Source: Pseudoruegeria sp. HB172150
GTDB lineage: Bacteria; Pseudomonadota; Alphaproteobacteria; Rhodobacterales; Rhodobacteraceae
Assembly: GCF_013184805.1 (NCBI RefSeq)
Contig: NZ_JAATNG010000001.1
Coordinates: 2,380,906-2,444,905 of the forward strand
Direction of reading: 5' to 3'
Length of the DNA stretch: 64,000 bases
The position numbers and the translations under genes are program-made. How positions within the stretch are numbered: the stretch's first letter is position 1; every line of letters starts with the position of its first letter. Under the pieces are notes generated by a model. It worked only from the letters and a program-made list of their open reading frames with translations. It was not told the DNA's origin and did not search any database. Of this stretch, positions 53,624 to 60,742 are shown piece after piece.

Positions 53624-54547
53624 TTATCCGTCCGCCCAATCCGTGAGCGCTTTCATAGTTGACTTGCCGAGGCCCAGTTTGGGCACTTCGGAGAGCGGGC
53701 AGCCCGCATCCAGGCGTACCCGCATGTCAGCCACTGAAAATCCGTCGGCCCGTTCGAGCCTGGCAAGTTCGTCCCACGCAACAGGCACGGCAACCGGTGC
53801 CCCAGATCGCGCCCTCAGTGAATAAGGTGCGATTGCCGTCGCTCCGCGGCAGTTGCGCAGCCAATCGACGAAAATCCGTCCCTTGCGTTTCGTTTTCGAC
53901 ATCTTCGCGGTGAAGCGGTCCGGGTAGCGTTCGGAAAGGGTTCGGGCAAAGATCTTGGCGAATGTTCCGACGGTCTCCCAGTCCGCGATCCGGCGCAGCG
54001 GCACGATGACATGCACTCCCTTGCCACCAGTGACCATGGTTCCGGCTTCCAGCCCAATGTCGGCCAGTGCCTCGCGCACATCCAAGGCGGCCTTGCGCAC
54101 ATCGTAGAATTGCAGGCTCTCATCGGGATCGAGATCGAACACCATGCGATCGGGACGGTTCAGTCGGTCTCGCGCGGCGCCCCAGATGTGAAATTCGATA
54201 GTTCCCATCTGCACGGCTCCAAGCACCGCCTCGATATGACTTAAAACCATGTAGTCCTCGGTCTCGCCGTCGCTCTCCTCAATGGGTACGGTCTCGATGC
54301 TCTGCGGAAAACCTTTGCCCAAATGCTTCTGGAAAAAGCAGTCACCCTCAATGCCGGACGGGCAGCGAAGAAACGAGACAGGACGGTTCGACAGGCTATC
54401 CATCATCACTTCGGCCACGAGATCATAGTGTTTGGCAACGTCGGCCTTGGTCAGATCCGCTTCTGGAAATACCACCCGACTTGGATGCGAGATGTGAACG
54501 CCACGCAGTTTCACGGCATCGTCGACCTGTTCCGATTTCCCCGACAC
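53624..54547 (-). CDS. Stand-alone LigD-type polymerase/primase domain protein
   Basis: A 307-residue archaeo-eukaryotic-primase-type polymerase like the polymerase module of LigD. The DxD metal motif is VFDLDPDESLQF. The TP-binding region includes GGKGVHVIVPL and the third acidic region is RIFVDWLRNCRGATAIAPYS, with SHPSRVVFPEADLTKADVAK near the N-terminus. It adds ribonucleotides during Ku-dependent end joining. The gene starts with GTG at 54547 after a strong AGGAGG. There is no ligase or phosphoesterase module and no ku gene in the window. Confidence 0.93.
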   Translation of the reverse strand: MSGKSEQVDDAVKLRGVHISHPSRVVFPEADLTKADVAKHYDLVAEVMMDSLSNRPVSFLRCPSGIEGDCFFQKHLGKGFPQSIETVPIEESDGETEDYMVLSHIEAVLGAVQMGTIEFHIWGAARDRLNRPDRMVFDLDPDESLQFYDVRKAALDVREALADIGLEAGTMVTGGKGVHVIVPLRRIADWETVGTFAKIFARTLSERYPDRFTAKMSKTKRKGRIFVDWLRNCRGATAIAPYSLRARSGAPVAVPVAWDELARLERADGFSVADMRVRLDAGCPLSEVPKLGLGKSTMKALTDWADG

Positions 54548-54911
54548 CCGTGCCTCCTGCGCATCGCCATCCAGGAACAGAGCGCTTTGCCGGATAGTAG
54601 ACGGATAAACGAAACCGGCCGCGAGGGATGGTGTTTCTGCAGGCCGAACGCAGGCTGCCCCGTATTGACGACAACTGAGTAATGGTTCGGCTCCGCCATC
54701 TCCTCGAAGTCACGCTTCGATGGGTGGTATGAAAGGTTGTTCATGGAACGGCTTCCGCGACAATTGCCTTCACAGCACCAACGAACTGGTTGCGGACTGG
54801 TTCCCTAAACACCGCCGCCGGCCAAGTTCACCGCGGCTCGCAGTCAGAGAGATTGCCGGTTCCGGCGATCAAACCATCCTGAGTGGAGTTCTGCCAGATC
54901 CGGGTGAGCGC
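54548..54911. other. 364-base intergenic region
   Basis: The gap between the LigD-type gene and the DUF1622 gene. Several short frames cross it on both strands, but none has a ribosome site or recognisable domain. The minus-strand promoter of the LigD-type gene should lie here near 54570-54640. No repeats or attachment cores are evident. Confidence 0.5.
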
Positions 54912-55286
54912 CTATGCGCCTGTGGAGCCGTTCCCGTCCTTTACGGCGCGCGCTTCCTCACGACGCTCAAGTCGCTCGATCTCCACGTCGAGCATGTAGG
55001 ATAGCCCTGTCCGGATCAACACGATCAGCGCCAGCATTCCAATTTCGTTCAGCGTACGATGCACGATAGAGTGCAGGATGTCCGACACGATCAGAACTTC
55101 CAGCCCGGCGAGCAGCCACCGCCCGAGCGTCATACGGAACCGATCCAGAACGGGACCGGTCAGCCGATCGCTCCACGCCCCCGCTGCCTGCACAAATGTT
55201 CGCACAGCAACATATGTCGCCACGAACAGCCCGAAGACCAGAACACCGAAGGCGACGTAGTCGGCGATGTCCGCGACAGTCTCCAA
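54912..55286 (-). CDS. DUF1622 family membrane protein
   Basis: A protein of about 124 residues with three hydrophobic helices: YVAFGVLVFGLFVATYVAVR, LGRWLLAGLEVLIVSDILHS and IGMLALIVLIRTGLSYMLDV, ending in the charged VEIERLERREEARA. The LLxGLExLIxxDI and VLIRTxLSxxLxxEIE patterns identify DUF1622, inner-membrane proteins of unknown function. The frame continues up to an ATG at 55421. That extension matches no family, so TTG at 55286, preceded by GGCGGGTAGGGG, is preferred because it gives the usual length. Confidence 0.8.
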   Translation of the reverse strand: METVADIADYVAFGVLVFGLFVATYVAVRTFVQAAGAWSDRLTGPVLDRFRMTLGRWLLAGLEVLIVSDILHSIVHRTLNEIGMLALIVLIRTGLSYMLDVEIERLERREEARAVKDGNGSTGA

Positions 55287-55698
55287 GTCCCCTACCCGCC
55301 TCGCTCCCCGAATTGCCACTGCGACCGGCGCCTTGCCGGAACTATAGCGCTTCGTCAGGACGAACCAACCCGGAACGCCGGAATGATTGTATTCTGCCCG
55401 CAGACGCATGCGAGAAGCCACTTGAAAGCCGCGAAAGCGATCACGCGAGCCGACACTAGAACTGCCAGCACCTCATTCCAGGTTCAGCGCCGACACCGCC
55501 AAGTGCTGGTTGAATTTGGTGCGGTCGAGAGGCATTTCCCAACCTTCTCAAGGCATCTCATGTGGGAGCATTTCCGTATTAACTTCTGATGCTTAAAGAC
55601 TTTCGCTTGACCAAAGATTCACATAGTGTGACTCTCGTTCACATCCACGAAGGTGGACCCAAAGGGGGACCAAAAAGTTCGATGCAGAAGTTGCAGGC
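55287..55698. other. 412-base region upstream of the integrase
   Basis: A region with no supported gene on either strand. From about 55570 it becomes more AT-rich and should contain the integrase promoter. A GGTGGACCC...GGGGGACC stretch lies shortly before the integrase start. This is the probable boundary between core chromosome and accessory DNA. Confidence 0.5.
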
Positions 55699-56841
55699 AT
55701 GAACTACAACGCCCTTAATGAACTAAAAGCAAGGTCACTCGGCGCAGGCAAGCACTCCGATGGTCAGGGGCTTTGGCTCGTCAAACGGAGCAAGACCGCT
55801 GGGAAGTGGGTGTTGCGTTTGACTGTCAATGGCCGACGCCGAGAAATGGGTCTCGGAGCGTGGCCAGATGTCGCGATCGCCGACGCCCGGCGCCGTGCCA
55901 GAGACGCACGTCAGGCACTGCGAGATGGCGATGATCCAATCGTTGAGCGGTTGAAGGCTCGCTCCACCCGCAACCAGCTCACCCTAGAGCAGGCGATTAA
56001 CGGTTGTTTCGAAGCTCGCAAAGCCGGATTGAAACGCGACGGTGAAGCTGGGCGATGGATGTCGCCGCTAAAGACCCACCTGATTCCCCGCCTTGGGAAC
56101 ATCCCGATCGAAAAGATAGACCAACACCTTCTGAGGGAAACACTGGACCCTATTTGGCACAAGAAGCCTGATGCCGCCGAGAAAACTCTCCAACGCGTGA
56201 ACCTAACGCTGAAGCACGCCGCGGCGCTTGGGCTCGACGTGGACCTCCAAGCAGCCATAAAAACTCGCGCCCTACTCGGCAAACAACGTCATGTGGTGCA
56301 GCACATTCCTTCCATGCCCTATTCGGAGTCCCCCACTTTCTATCATTGGCTGACGACAAAGACTGGCGCCGCTCCCTTAGCGCTACGCTTCTTGATGTTA
56401 ACGGTGGCGCGAACAACCGAGGTGCGGTTGGCGGAATTTGATGAGTTCGACGGGGCGACATGGGCTCTTCCGCCCGAGCGAACGAAGACCGGGAAATTGC
56501 ATCGAATACCGCTCAGTCGAGACGCTTTGGATATCTTGACAACCTTGCGAAGAACTGCCTCCGGGAGCCACATATTCTCCTCACACCGCGGCAAACATCT
56601 TTCGGACATGGCAATGTCATCTTTTATGAAACGCGAAGGCTACAATGCTCGGCCCCATGGATTCCGCGCCACGTTCAGGTCATGGGCCGAAGAATGCACC
56701 GACAAGCCGTTTGAAGTGAAAGAATTGTCGCTTGGACATCAGGTAGGCAGTGAAGTCGAACGGGCTTACCAGCGAAGCGATCTATTAGAAGCTAGACGAG
56801 AGCTACTCGAAATGTGGGGTGACTTCCTTGCAGGAAAATAG
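55699..56841 (+). CDS. Tyrosine recombinase / P4-type integrase
   Basis: A 380-residue integrase. The N-terminal arm-binding domain (DUF4102-like) contains HSDGQGLWLVKRSKTAGKWV and NGRRREMGLGAWPDVAIADA. The catalytic domain has Arg in VARTTEVRLAEF (about residue 240), H-x-x-R in PHGFRATFRSW and the C-terminal LGHQVGSEVERAYQRSDLL with His and the nucleophilic Tyr. All catalytic residues appear intact. Codon usage is less GC-rich than in the core genes. Its stop codon is directly followed by a tRNA-Pro 3' half, so it presumably integrated an element at a tRNA-Pro gene. Attachment at the 3' end of int is the lambda-like arrangement. Confidence 0.94.
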   Translation: MNYNALNELKARSLGAGKHSDGQGLWLVKRSKTAGKWVLRLTVNGRRREMGLGAWPDVAIADARRRARDARQALRDGDDPIVERLKARSTRNQLTLEQAINGCFEARKAGLKRDGEAGRWMSPLKTHLIPRLGNIPIEKIDQHLLRETLDPIWHKKPDAAEKTLQRVNLTLKHAAALGLDVDLQAAIKTRALLGKQRHVVQHIPSMPYSESPTFYHWLTTKTGAAPLALRFLMLTVARTTEVRLAEFDEFDGATWALPPERTKTGKLHRIPLSRDALDILTTLRRTASGSHIFSSHRGKHLSDMAMSSFMKREGYNARPHGFRATFRSWAEECTDKPFEVKELSLGHQVGSEVERAYQRSDLLEARRELLEMWGDFLAGK

Positions 56842-56895
56842 TCTTCTGTCTTCGGGAGGCAGGGGTCGTGAGTTCGAATCACGCCACTCCGTCCA
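56842..56895 (+). repeat. 3' half of tRNA-Pro(CGG): attachment-site (att) remnant
   Basis: Starting right after the integrase TAG, the sequence can be read as a tRNA from the anticodon stem on. CTGTC, loop TTCGGGA (anticodon CGG at 56853-56855) and GGCAG come first; variable GGGTC, T arm GTGAG-TTCGAAT-CACGC, acceptor CACTCCG, T and CCA follow. CACTCCG is the usual 3' acceptor strand of tRNA-Pro. The 5' half is absent, one T-stem pair is A-A and the discriminator is T, so this is a non-functional fragment left by site-specific integration. Confidence 0.75.
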
Positions 56896-56902
56896 ATGAT
56901 TT

Positions 56903-56922
56903 CAAACCGTTAAATTGGTTTG
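56903..56922. other. Short hairpin next to the att remnant
   Basis: CAAACC and GGTTTG form a 6-bp stem around the eight-base loop GTTAAATT, beginning eight bases after the CCA of the tRNA-Pro fragment. It could be the residual terminator of the tRNA gene or part of an integrase arm site. Confidence 0.35.
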
Positions 56923-57180
56923 CGGCTGCCCAATCGCGAAGATTGTCTCAGACTTGTATCGTAAATCTGCTGTGTGCTGAGCTCCCAAGAGCGTGTGCAT
57001 CACTCGGTAGCGCTGAGCTCCCTGCAGCAATTCTTACACGTCCATGAATCACAGGGCACCGTGTTCGGTCCAGGGAGGCGGCCCCACCTAAAAGCCAAAG
57101 TTTCGGCGGCATTCGAGTCACGGTTTCAGTCAAACAAGTTCGCGACCAAGCACCATCGCAGCCCAAGATGGAAGCGACGC

Positions 57181-58722
57181 CTAGTCTGCCTCATGCACAT
57201 TTCGACGCTTAGTTAAGCGCTTAGATAAAGAAATCAAATGTTCGATATTTTTTGCCCCCGCGGGGGCAGCAGGCAAATCAGTATCTCCGTATCGCTCTGG
57301 GTCACCAAAGGATACGCCGTGCGTAAGGTCCGGCCTTCGAAGCCAATCGCGCGGCTCTAATTCAACGTTTTTTCCGATCACCTTCCGGTTCGAGAAGACA
57401 TTTTCCACGAGTTCACGTTTCTCGGTTGGTTCCCCGATTTCGTAAAGCAAACAAAGGTTTTTCATCAGTTCGAGGAAGTCCCCGTGGTTTTTGGCAAGGG
57501 CGGCTGGGTCCGGAATTGCCGCCAGTTGTTCTCGAAGGGCAACCAGACGCAGTTTGCCTGATCGCTGCCGATCGTGAAATGTTTGCTGATCGAGCGCTTC
57601 GTCGACCAGCAAGTCGGTCAGCCGATCGAGCCGTCGCTCTTCATCCGCAATCTGCAAACTGATTGCCTTTGCTTTGGCCGTTGTGTCTGTATTGGCTTGC
57701 TCCTTACACCAGGTGTCTTCCATCTCCTCAGCAAGGTTCAGACTGATCTGCAAACGGCTCAAGTGATGTCGGATAGTGTCTTCCAACCGATCTTCACGGA
57801 CTGTCGTCGTCGGACAGCTCGATCGCTGACAGCGATAGTAAACACGGCCCTTCTGACGCTCCGGACACATCGGCCCTTCGCAGAGACCACAACGAAACAG
57901 CCCCTGGAACAGATGATTGTGCCGGGTGACCTTCGGCGCCGCGCGTCCGGCCTTTGCATCTTGTACCCGCGCGAACTGGTTTGCACTGATTAACGGCTCA
58001 TGTATGCCTTCATAGCTCGCTCCAGTGCGGGCGATGGTGATAATGCCGGCATAGAAGGTGTTGTTGAGAATGGTCTCGACTCCATGCAGGCTCAAGGGGC
58101 GGCCTGCTAGATTTCGCAATCCGCGCCGGTTCATCTCTGCCTGTAGCGAACGCAAGGAATGCTGACCACTGGCGTACAGATCGAACAGTTCTCGAATGAG
58201 TGGCGCCTTCTGCGGATCCGGTGCTTTCGGCTTGCCCTTACCTTTGTCCAAGTACCCGATCGGCGCTCGAAAGGGGTAGAGCCCCTGCTTGAGCCTGCCA
58301 CTAAGCCCTTTGATCGTCTCCTCGCGCAGGTTTCGAATGTAGTCGGCCGCGATTACGGCCTGGATGTCGGCGGTAATGCGCCCGCCCCTCGAATTGAAGT
58401 CCAAGGTCTCGGTGGCGACATAAATGTCGATGCCATGGTCAGGCAGTTCGCTGAACATCGCCCAATCCCGAAGGTTTCGTGCCGACCGATCGATCTTGTG
58501 AATGATCACGCCGCGGGCGGAGCCGCGTCTGAGTTGCGTAAGCATCTGGTTGAACACCGGCCGGCCGCCTTTCGCGGCCGTCTGCTTCTCTTCAAACCAT
58601 TTGATGATGGAGAGGTTCTCGCGACTCGCAAAGGCCAGGATCGAGTCCATCTGAGCTTCGAGTGAGACCCCCTCTCCCTGTTTCAGGGTCGACACCCGGA
58701 TGTATCCAAAGCACGGCTTCAT
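57181..58722 (-). CDS. Large serine recombinase
   Basis: A 513-residue large serine recombinase. The resolvase domain starts GYIRVSTLKQGEG with catalytic Ser11, followed by VIIHKIDRSARNLRDW. The recombinase domain (about 160-250) contains LRSLQAEMNRRGLRN and HGVETILNNTFYAGI. A zinc ribbon is seen as FRCGLCEGPMC and YYRCQRSSCP, and a long coiled coil with the C-terminal helical region follows. Such enzymes integrate or excise phage-like or conjugative elements without a tRNA target. The start overlaps the stop of a tiny upstream gene (ATGA). Confidence 0.95.
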   Translation of the reverse strand: MKPCFGYIRVSTLKQGEGVSLEAQMDSILAFASRENLSIIKWFEEKQTAAKGGRPVFNQMLTQLRRGSARGVIIHKIDRSARNLRDWAMFSELPDHGIDIYVATETLDFNSRGGRITADIQAVIAADYIRNLREETIKGLSGRLKQGLYPFRAPIGYLDKGKGKPKAPDPQKAPLIRELFDLYASGQHSLRSLQAEMNRRGLRNLAGRPLSLHGVETILNNTFYAGIITIARTGASYEGIHEPLISANQFARVQDAKAGRAAPKVTRHNHLFQGLFRCGLCEGPMCPERQKGRVYYRCQRSSCPTTTVREDRLEDTIRHHLSRLQISLNLAEEMEDTWCKEQANTDTTAKAKAISLQIADEERRLDRLTDLLVDEALDQQTFHDRQRSGKLRLVALREQLAAIPDPAALAKNHGDFLELMKNLCLLYEIGEPTEKRELVENVFSNRKVIGKNVELEPRDWLRRPDLTHGVSFGDPERYGDTDLPAAPAGAKNIEHLISLSKRLTKRRNVHEAD

Positions 58723-58874
58723 ACGTCGTCGTTCCAGTCCTTTGACTCTACCAGATCTTCAAAATTTGGCGAATCCGCCTGATTTGGGAATGGCCACTTT
58801 CTCTCCGCCAACAGACGCAGGTAGATCCGCTTGCAGAGCGCCAGATGCCGCTCCAGATGGTTGTCTTTGCTCAT
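58719..58874 (-). CDS. Small protein coupled to the serine recombinase
   Basis: A 51-residue frame (ATG at 58874; an ATG at 58901 would add nine residues). It contains DNHLERHLALCKRIYLRLLA, then ERKWPFPN and FEDLVESKDW. I have seen similar short proteins directly ahead of serine recombinases in alphaproteobacterial elements, but know no named function. The stop overlaps the recombinase ATG, so the two are translationally coupled. It may be a regulator or a directionality factor, which is a guess. Confidence 0.7.
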   Translation of the reverse strand: MSKDNHLERHLALCKRIYLRLLAERKWPFPNQADSPNFEDLVESKDWNDDV

Positions 58875-58916
58875 ACCAGACAGGGTACACTGGCCACACA
58901 TTCCAAAAAGACCGGA

Positions 58917-60095
58917 TCAGGCAGCATACCGCCGGGCAGAAGGGGGCAGCGTCGTCATCGAGAACGGTCGGGTCGGCTCGCCGTTAACAAGTAGGCGTAT
59001 GACAGCTCGATAATTGGGCTGGCTTTGCAGAGCTGCCGGATCAACACAGCCGAGCTGACTGGCAATGAGCGGTGCATCCGCGGTTCCGATGCGGAAACTT
59101 ATTAGCGTGCCGGCGTTGCCCAGCACTGATGCGAGGACAGCCGGGCTGGCTTGAGCGGTGTGTTGCTGGCTGAGCACCGCGCCCAGGCCGTACTTGCGGG
59201 TTTCGGCCAGGAGATCGACCACCGCCTCAGAGGTGAAGGAATGGAACTCGTCAATGTAGAGCATGAACGGGCTCCGGAATTCCGCATCTGTCCCCTGACG
59301 CGAGAATGCGGCGTGGATAATGCTCGAAGTCAAAAGACCGCCCACAACATTGGACACATCGCTGCCAATGTGGCCTTTAGCGAGATTTATGACGAGCCCC
59401 CTCCCCTCGTCCATAAAGCGTCCAAAGCGCAGCGGCTCTTGCGGAGCGCATATGGCTCTGCGGACCGTTGGATGCGCTAGGAAGGCGCCCAACTTGTTGG
59501 CAATAGGCGCCAATCCATCCGCAGCGTTCTTGTAGTTCATCGCCGGGTATTCTTTTGTCCAGAACTGCCGGACTTGCGAGTCCTGGATCTCCGATATCAC
59601 ACGTTTGCGAAAATCGCGGTCCAGAAACAACCTGAGGATATCCTGGAGATTTGGCGTTTCCGTATCCAAAAGCGCGAGCACCGCATAACGCAGCAGGTGT
59701 TCCATGCGAACTCCCCACGCATCGGCCCATTGCTTCTTAAGCGTATCGATGAGGCCAGACGCGATCAGAGGCCTTATGGGCGTCGATACCTTGGCGAGTG
59801 GATTGTACCCGAGCGGACAGACCGGGTCAGCGATGTTCCAATATGTGACGCGCTCTCCGAGTGCTTTGACCAACGATTGAGCAAGATCGCCATGGGGATC
59901 GATTAGGCAAAATCCAGTCCCCTGGTCGGCATCTTGAAGTGACAAGTTCCCCAGCAACGTAGTCTTGCCGGTGCCGGTTTGGCCGACCAAATAAACGTGC
60001 ATTAACCGATCGGGTAAAGCAATCCCAAATGGAAAACTTCGATAGTGGCGATAGGCCAAGCCCAAAATGGTGATTGGAATTTCAAACTGAGTCAT
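58917..60095 (-). CDS. TraD/VirD4-like (type IV coupling) AAA+ ATPase
   Basis: A 392-residue protein of the DUF87/TrwB-like AAA family. Walker A is VGQTGTGKTTLLGNLSL at about residues 37-53, with CLIDPHGDLAQSLV after it. Walker B is LYIDEFHSFTSEAV, and a sensor/arginine region follows in SQQHTAQASPAVLASVLGNA. No transmembrane helices precede the ATPase, unlike full VirD4/TraD, so it may be a soluble coupling ATPase (TraG/HerA-like). There is no relaxase or mating-pair gene in the window. A palindrome covers the start codon at 60093-60095. It is upstream of, and in the same direction as, the small protein and recombinase genes. Confidence 0.85.
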   Translation of the reverse strand: MTQFEIPITILGLAYRHYRSFPFGIALPDRLMHVYLVGQTGTGKTTLLGNLSLQDADQGTGFCLIDPHGDLAQSLVKALGERVTYWNIADPVCPLGYNPLAKVSTPIRPLIASGLIDTLKKQWADAWGVRMEHLLRYAVLALLDTETPNLQDILRLFLDRDFRKRVISEIQDSQVRQFWTKEYPAMNYKNAADGLAPIANKLGAFLAHPTVRRAICAPQEPLRFGRFMDEGRGLVINLAKGHIGSDVSNVVGGLLTSSIIHAAFSRQGTDAEFRSPFMLYIDEFHSFTSEAVVDLLAETRKYGLGAVLSQQHTAQASPAVLASVLGNAGTLISFRIGTADAPLIASQLGCVDPAALQSQPNYRAVIRLLVNGEPTRPFSMTTLPPSARRYAA

Positions 60096-60111
60096 ACATA
60101 AATTATGTATG
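60093..60111. promoter_or_regulatory. Perfect palindrome overlapping the ATPase start
   Basis: CATACATAA and TTATGTATG form a perfect 9-bp inverted repeat around one central base. The left end contains the ATG (minus strand) of the coupling-ATPase gene. It could be an operator for an element-encoded repressor, or a hairpin that hides the start codon and ribosome site. Confidence 0.5.
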
Positions 60112-60742
60112 TTGGGTAAGACATAAAATAGGCCCATCAACTCGTAAATCTTTTCCAGCGCACGTGGCCTGCGCAATATTCGTTTTGCAAAACTTCGGTC
60201 AAACCTGCGCTACAAGACGGCGTCACTTAGTTTGCGCAACCCTAGATGATGCGCGGGAAATTAATCCCACGACAGATACTCGAGTCAGGTTTTGCAAGCA
60301 CAAATTTTAAAGAAAACGAGATTTATGAAGTGTTTTCAGAAAAGAAACTTGCAAATACTTTCAACCTCACGAATGCCACCTTTGACATCAAAATAAAAAA
60401 TAAAGATTATCTAAATATTTTCTGAAATATGTGGTAGATATTATTTATAAATAGAGAATCTCATAAATCCATTATTATGTCTTGACTACCTCTATGTGAT
60501 TCTGTAAGAGCAATACTTACAAAATATTATCCATATCAATTACTTTTAATCTAAACACTACTAACTTTATCCATTGCGAGTTTTTCGACATCTGCGAGAT
60601 AAAATATTCTTAGCGGATTTAAAGATTTTGGCGCTGCATTCGGTGCTCCCAAATTAGGTAGGCGCTGCATAATTTAGTATTTCCTGGGATTTTTCATTAA
60701 TTCTCGATTGACTCGTTTTTTCCATAGGGACGGTAGGGCGGG
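60112..60742. other. 631-base AT-rich, gene-free regulatory region
   Basis: From about 60290 to 60720 the sequence is strongly AT-rich with A/T runs, unlike the GC-rich remainder. It contains the dyad at 60503-60521, the 12-base palindrome TATTTATAAATA at 60442-60453, and a GGCGCTGCAT direct repeat near 60630 and 60661. No coding frame is convincing. It probably holds the promoter of the RTX-like gene and may be bound by nucleoid proteins that silence foreign DNA. Confidence 0.6.
60503..60521. promoter_or_regulatory. Dyad TGTAAG-N7-CTTACA upstream of the RTX-like gene
   Basis: A perfect 6-bp inverted repeat with a seven-base spacer lies about 220 bases before the RTX-like start. A TTGACT hexamer sits at 60482-60487, 17 bases before TAAGAG, so the dyad may overlap a promoter -10 region. 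The shape suits a dimeric activator or repressor. Confidence 0.35.

Noticed and set aside
56976..57022. Direct repeat GCTGAGCTCCC at 56976 and 57012
   Set aside because: Only 11 bases and no relation to a gene or recombination core; treated as chance.
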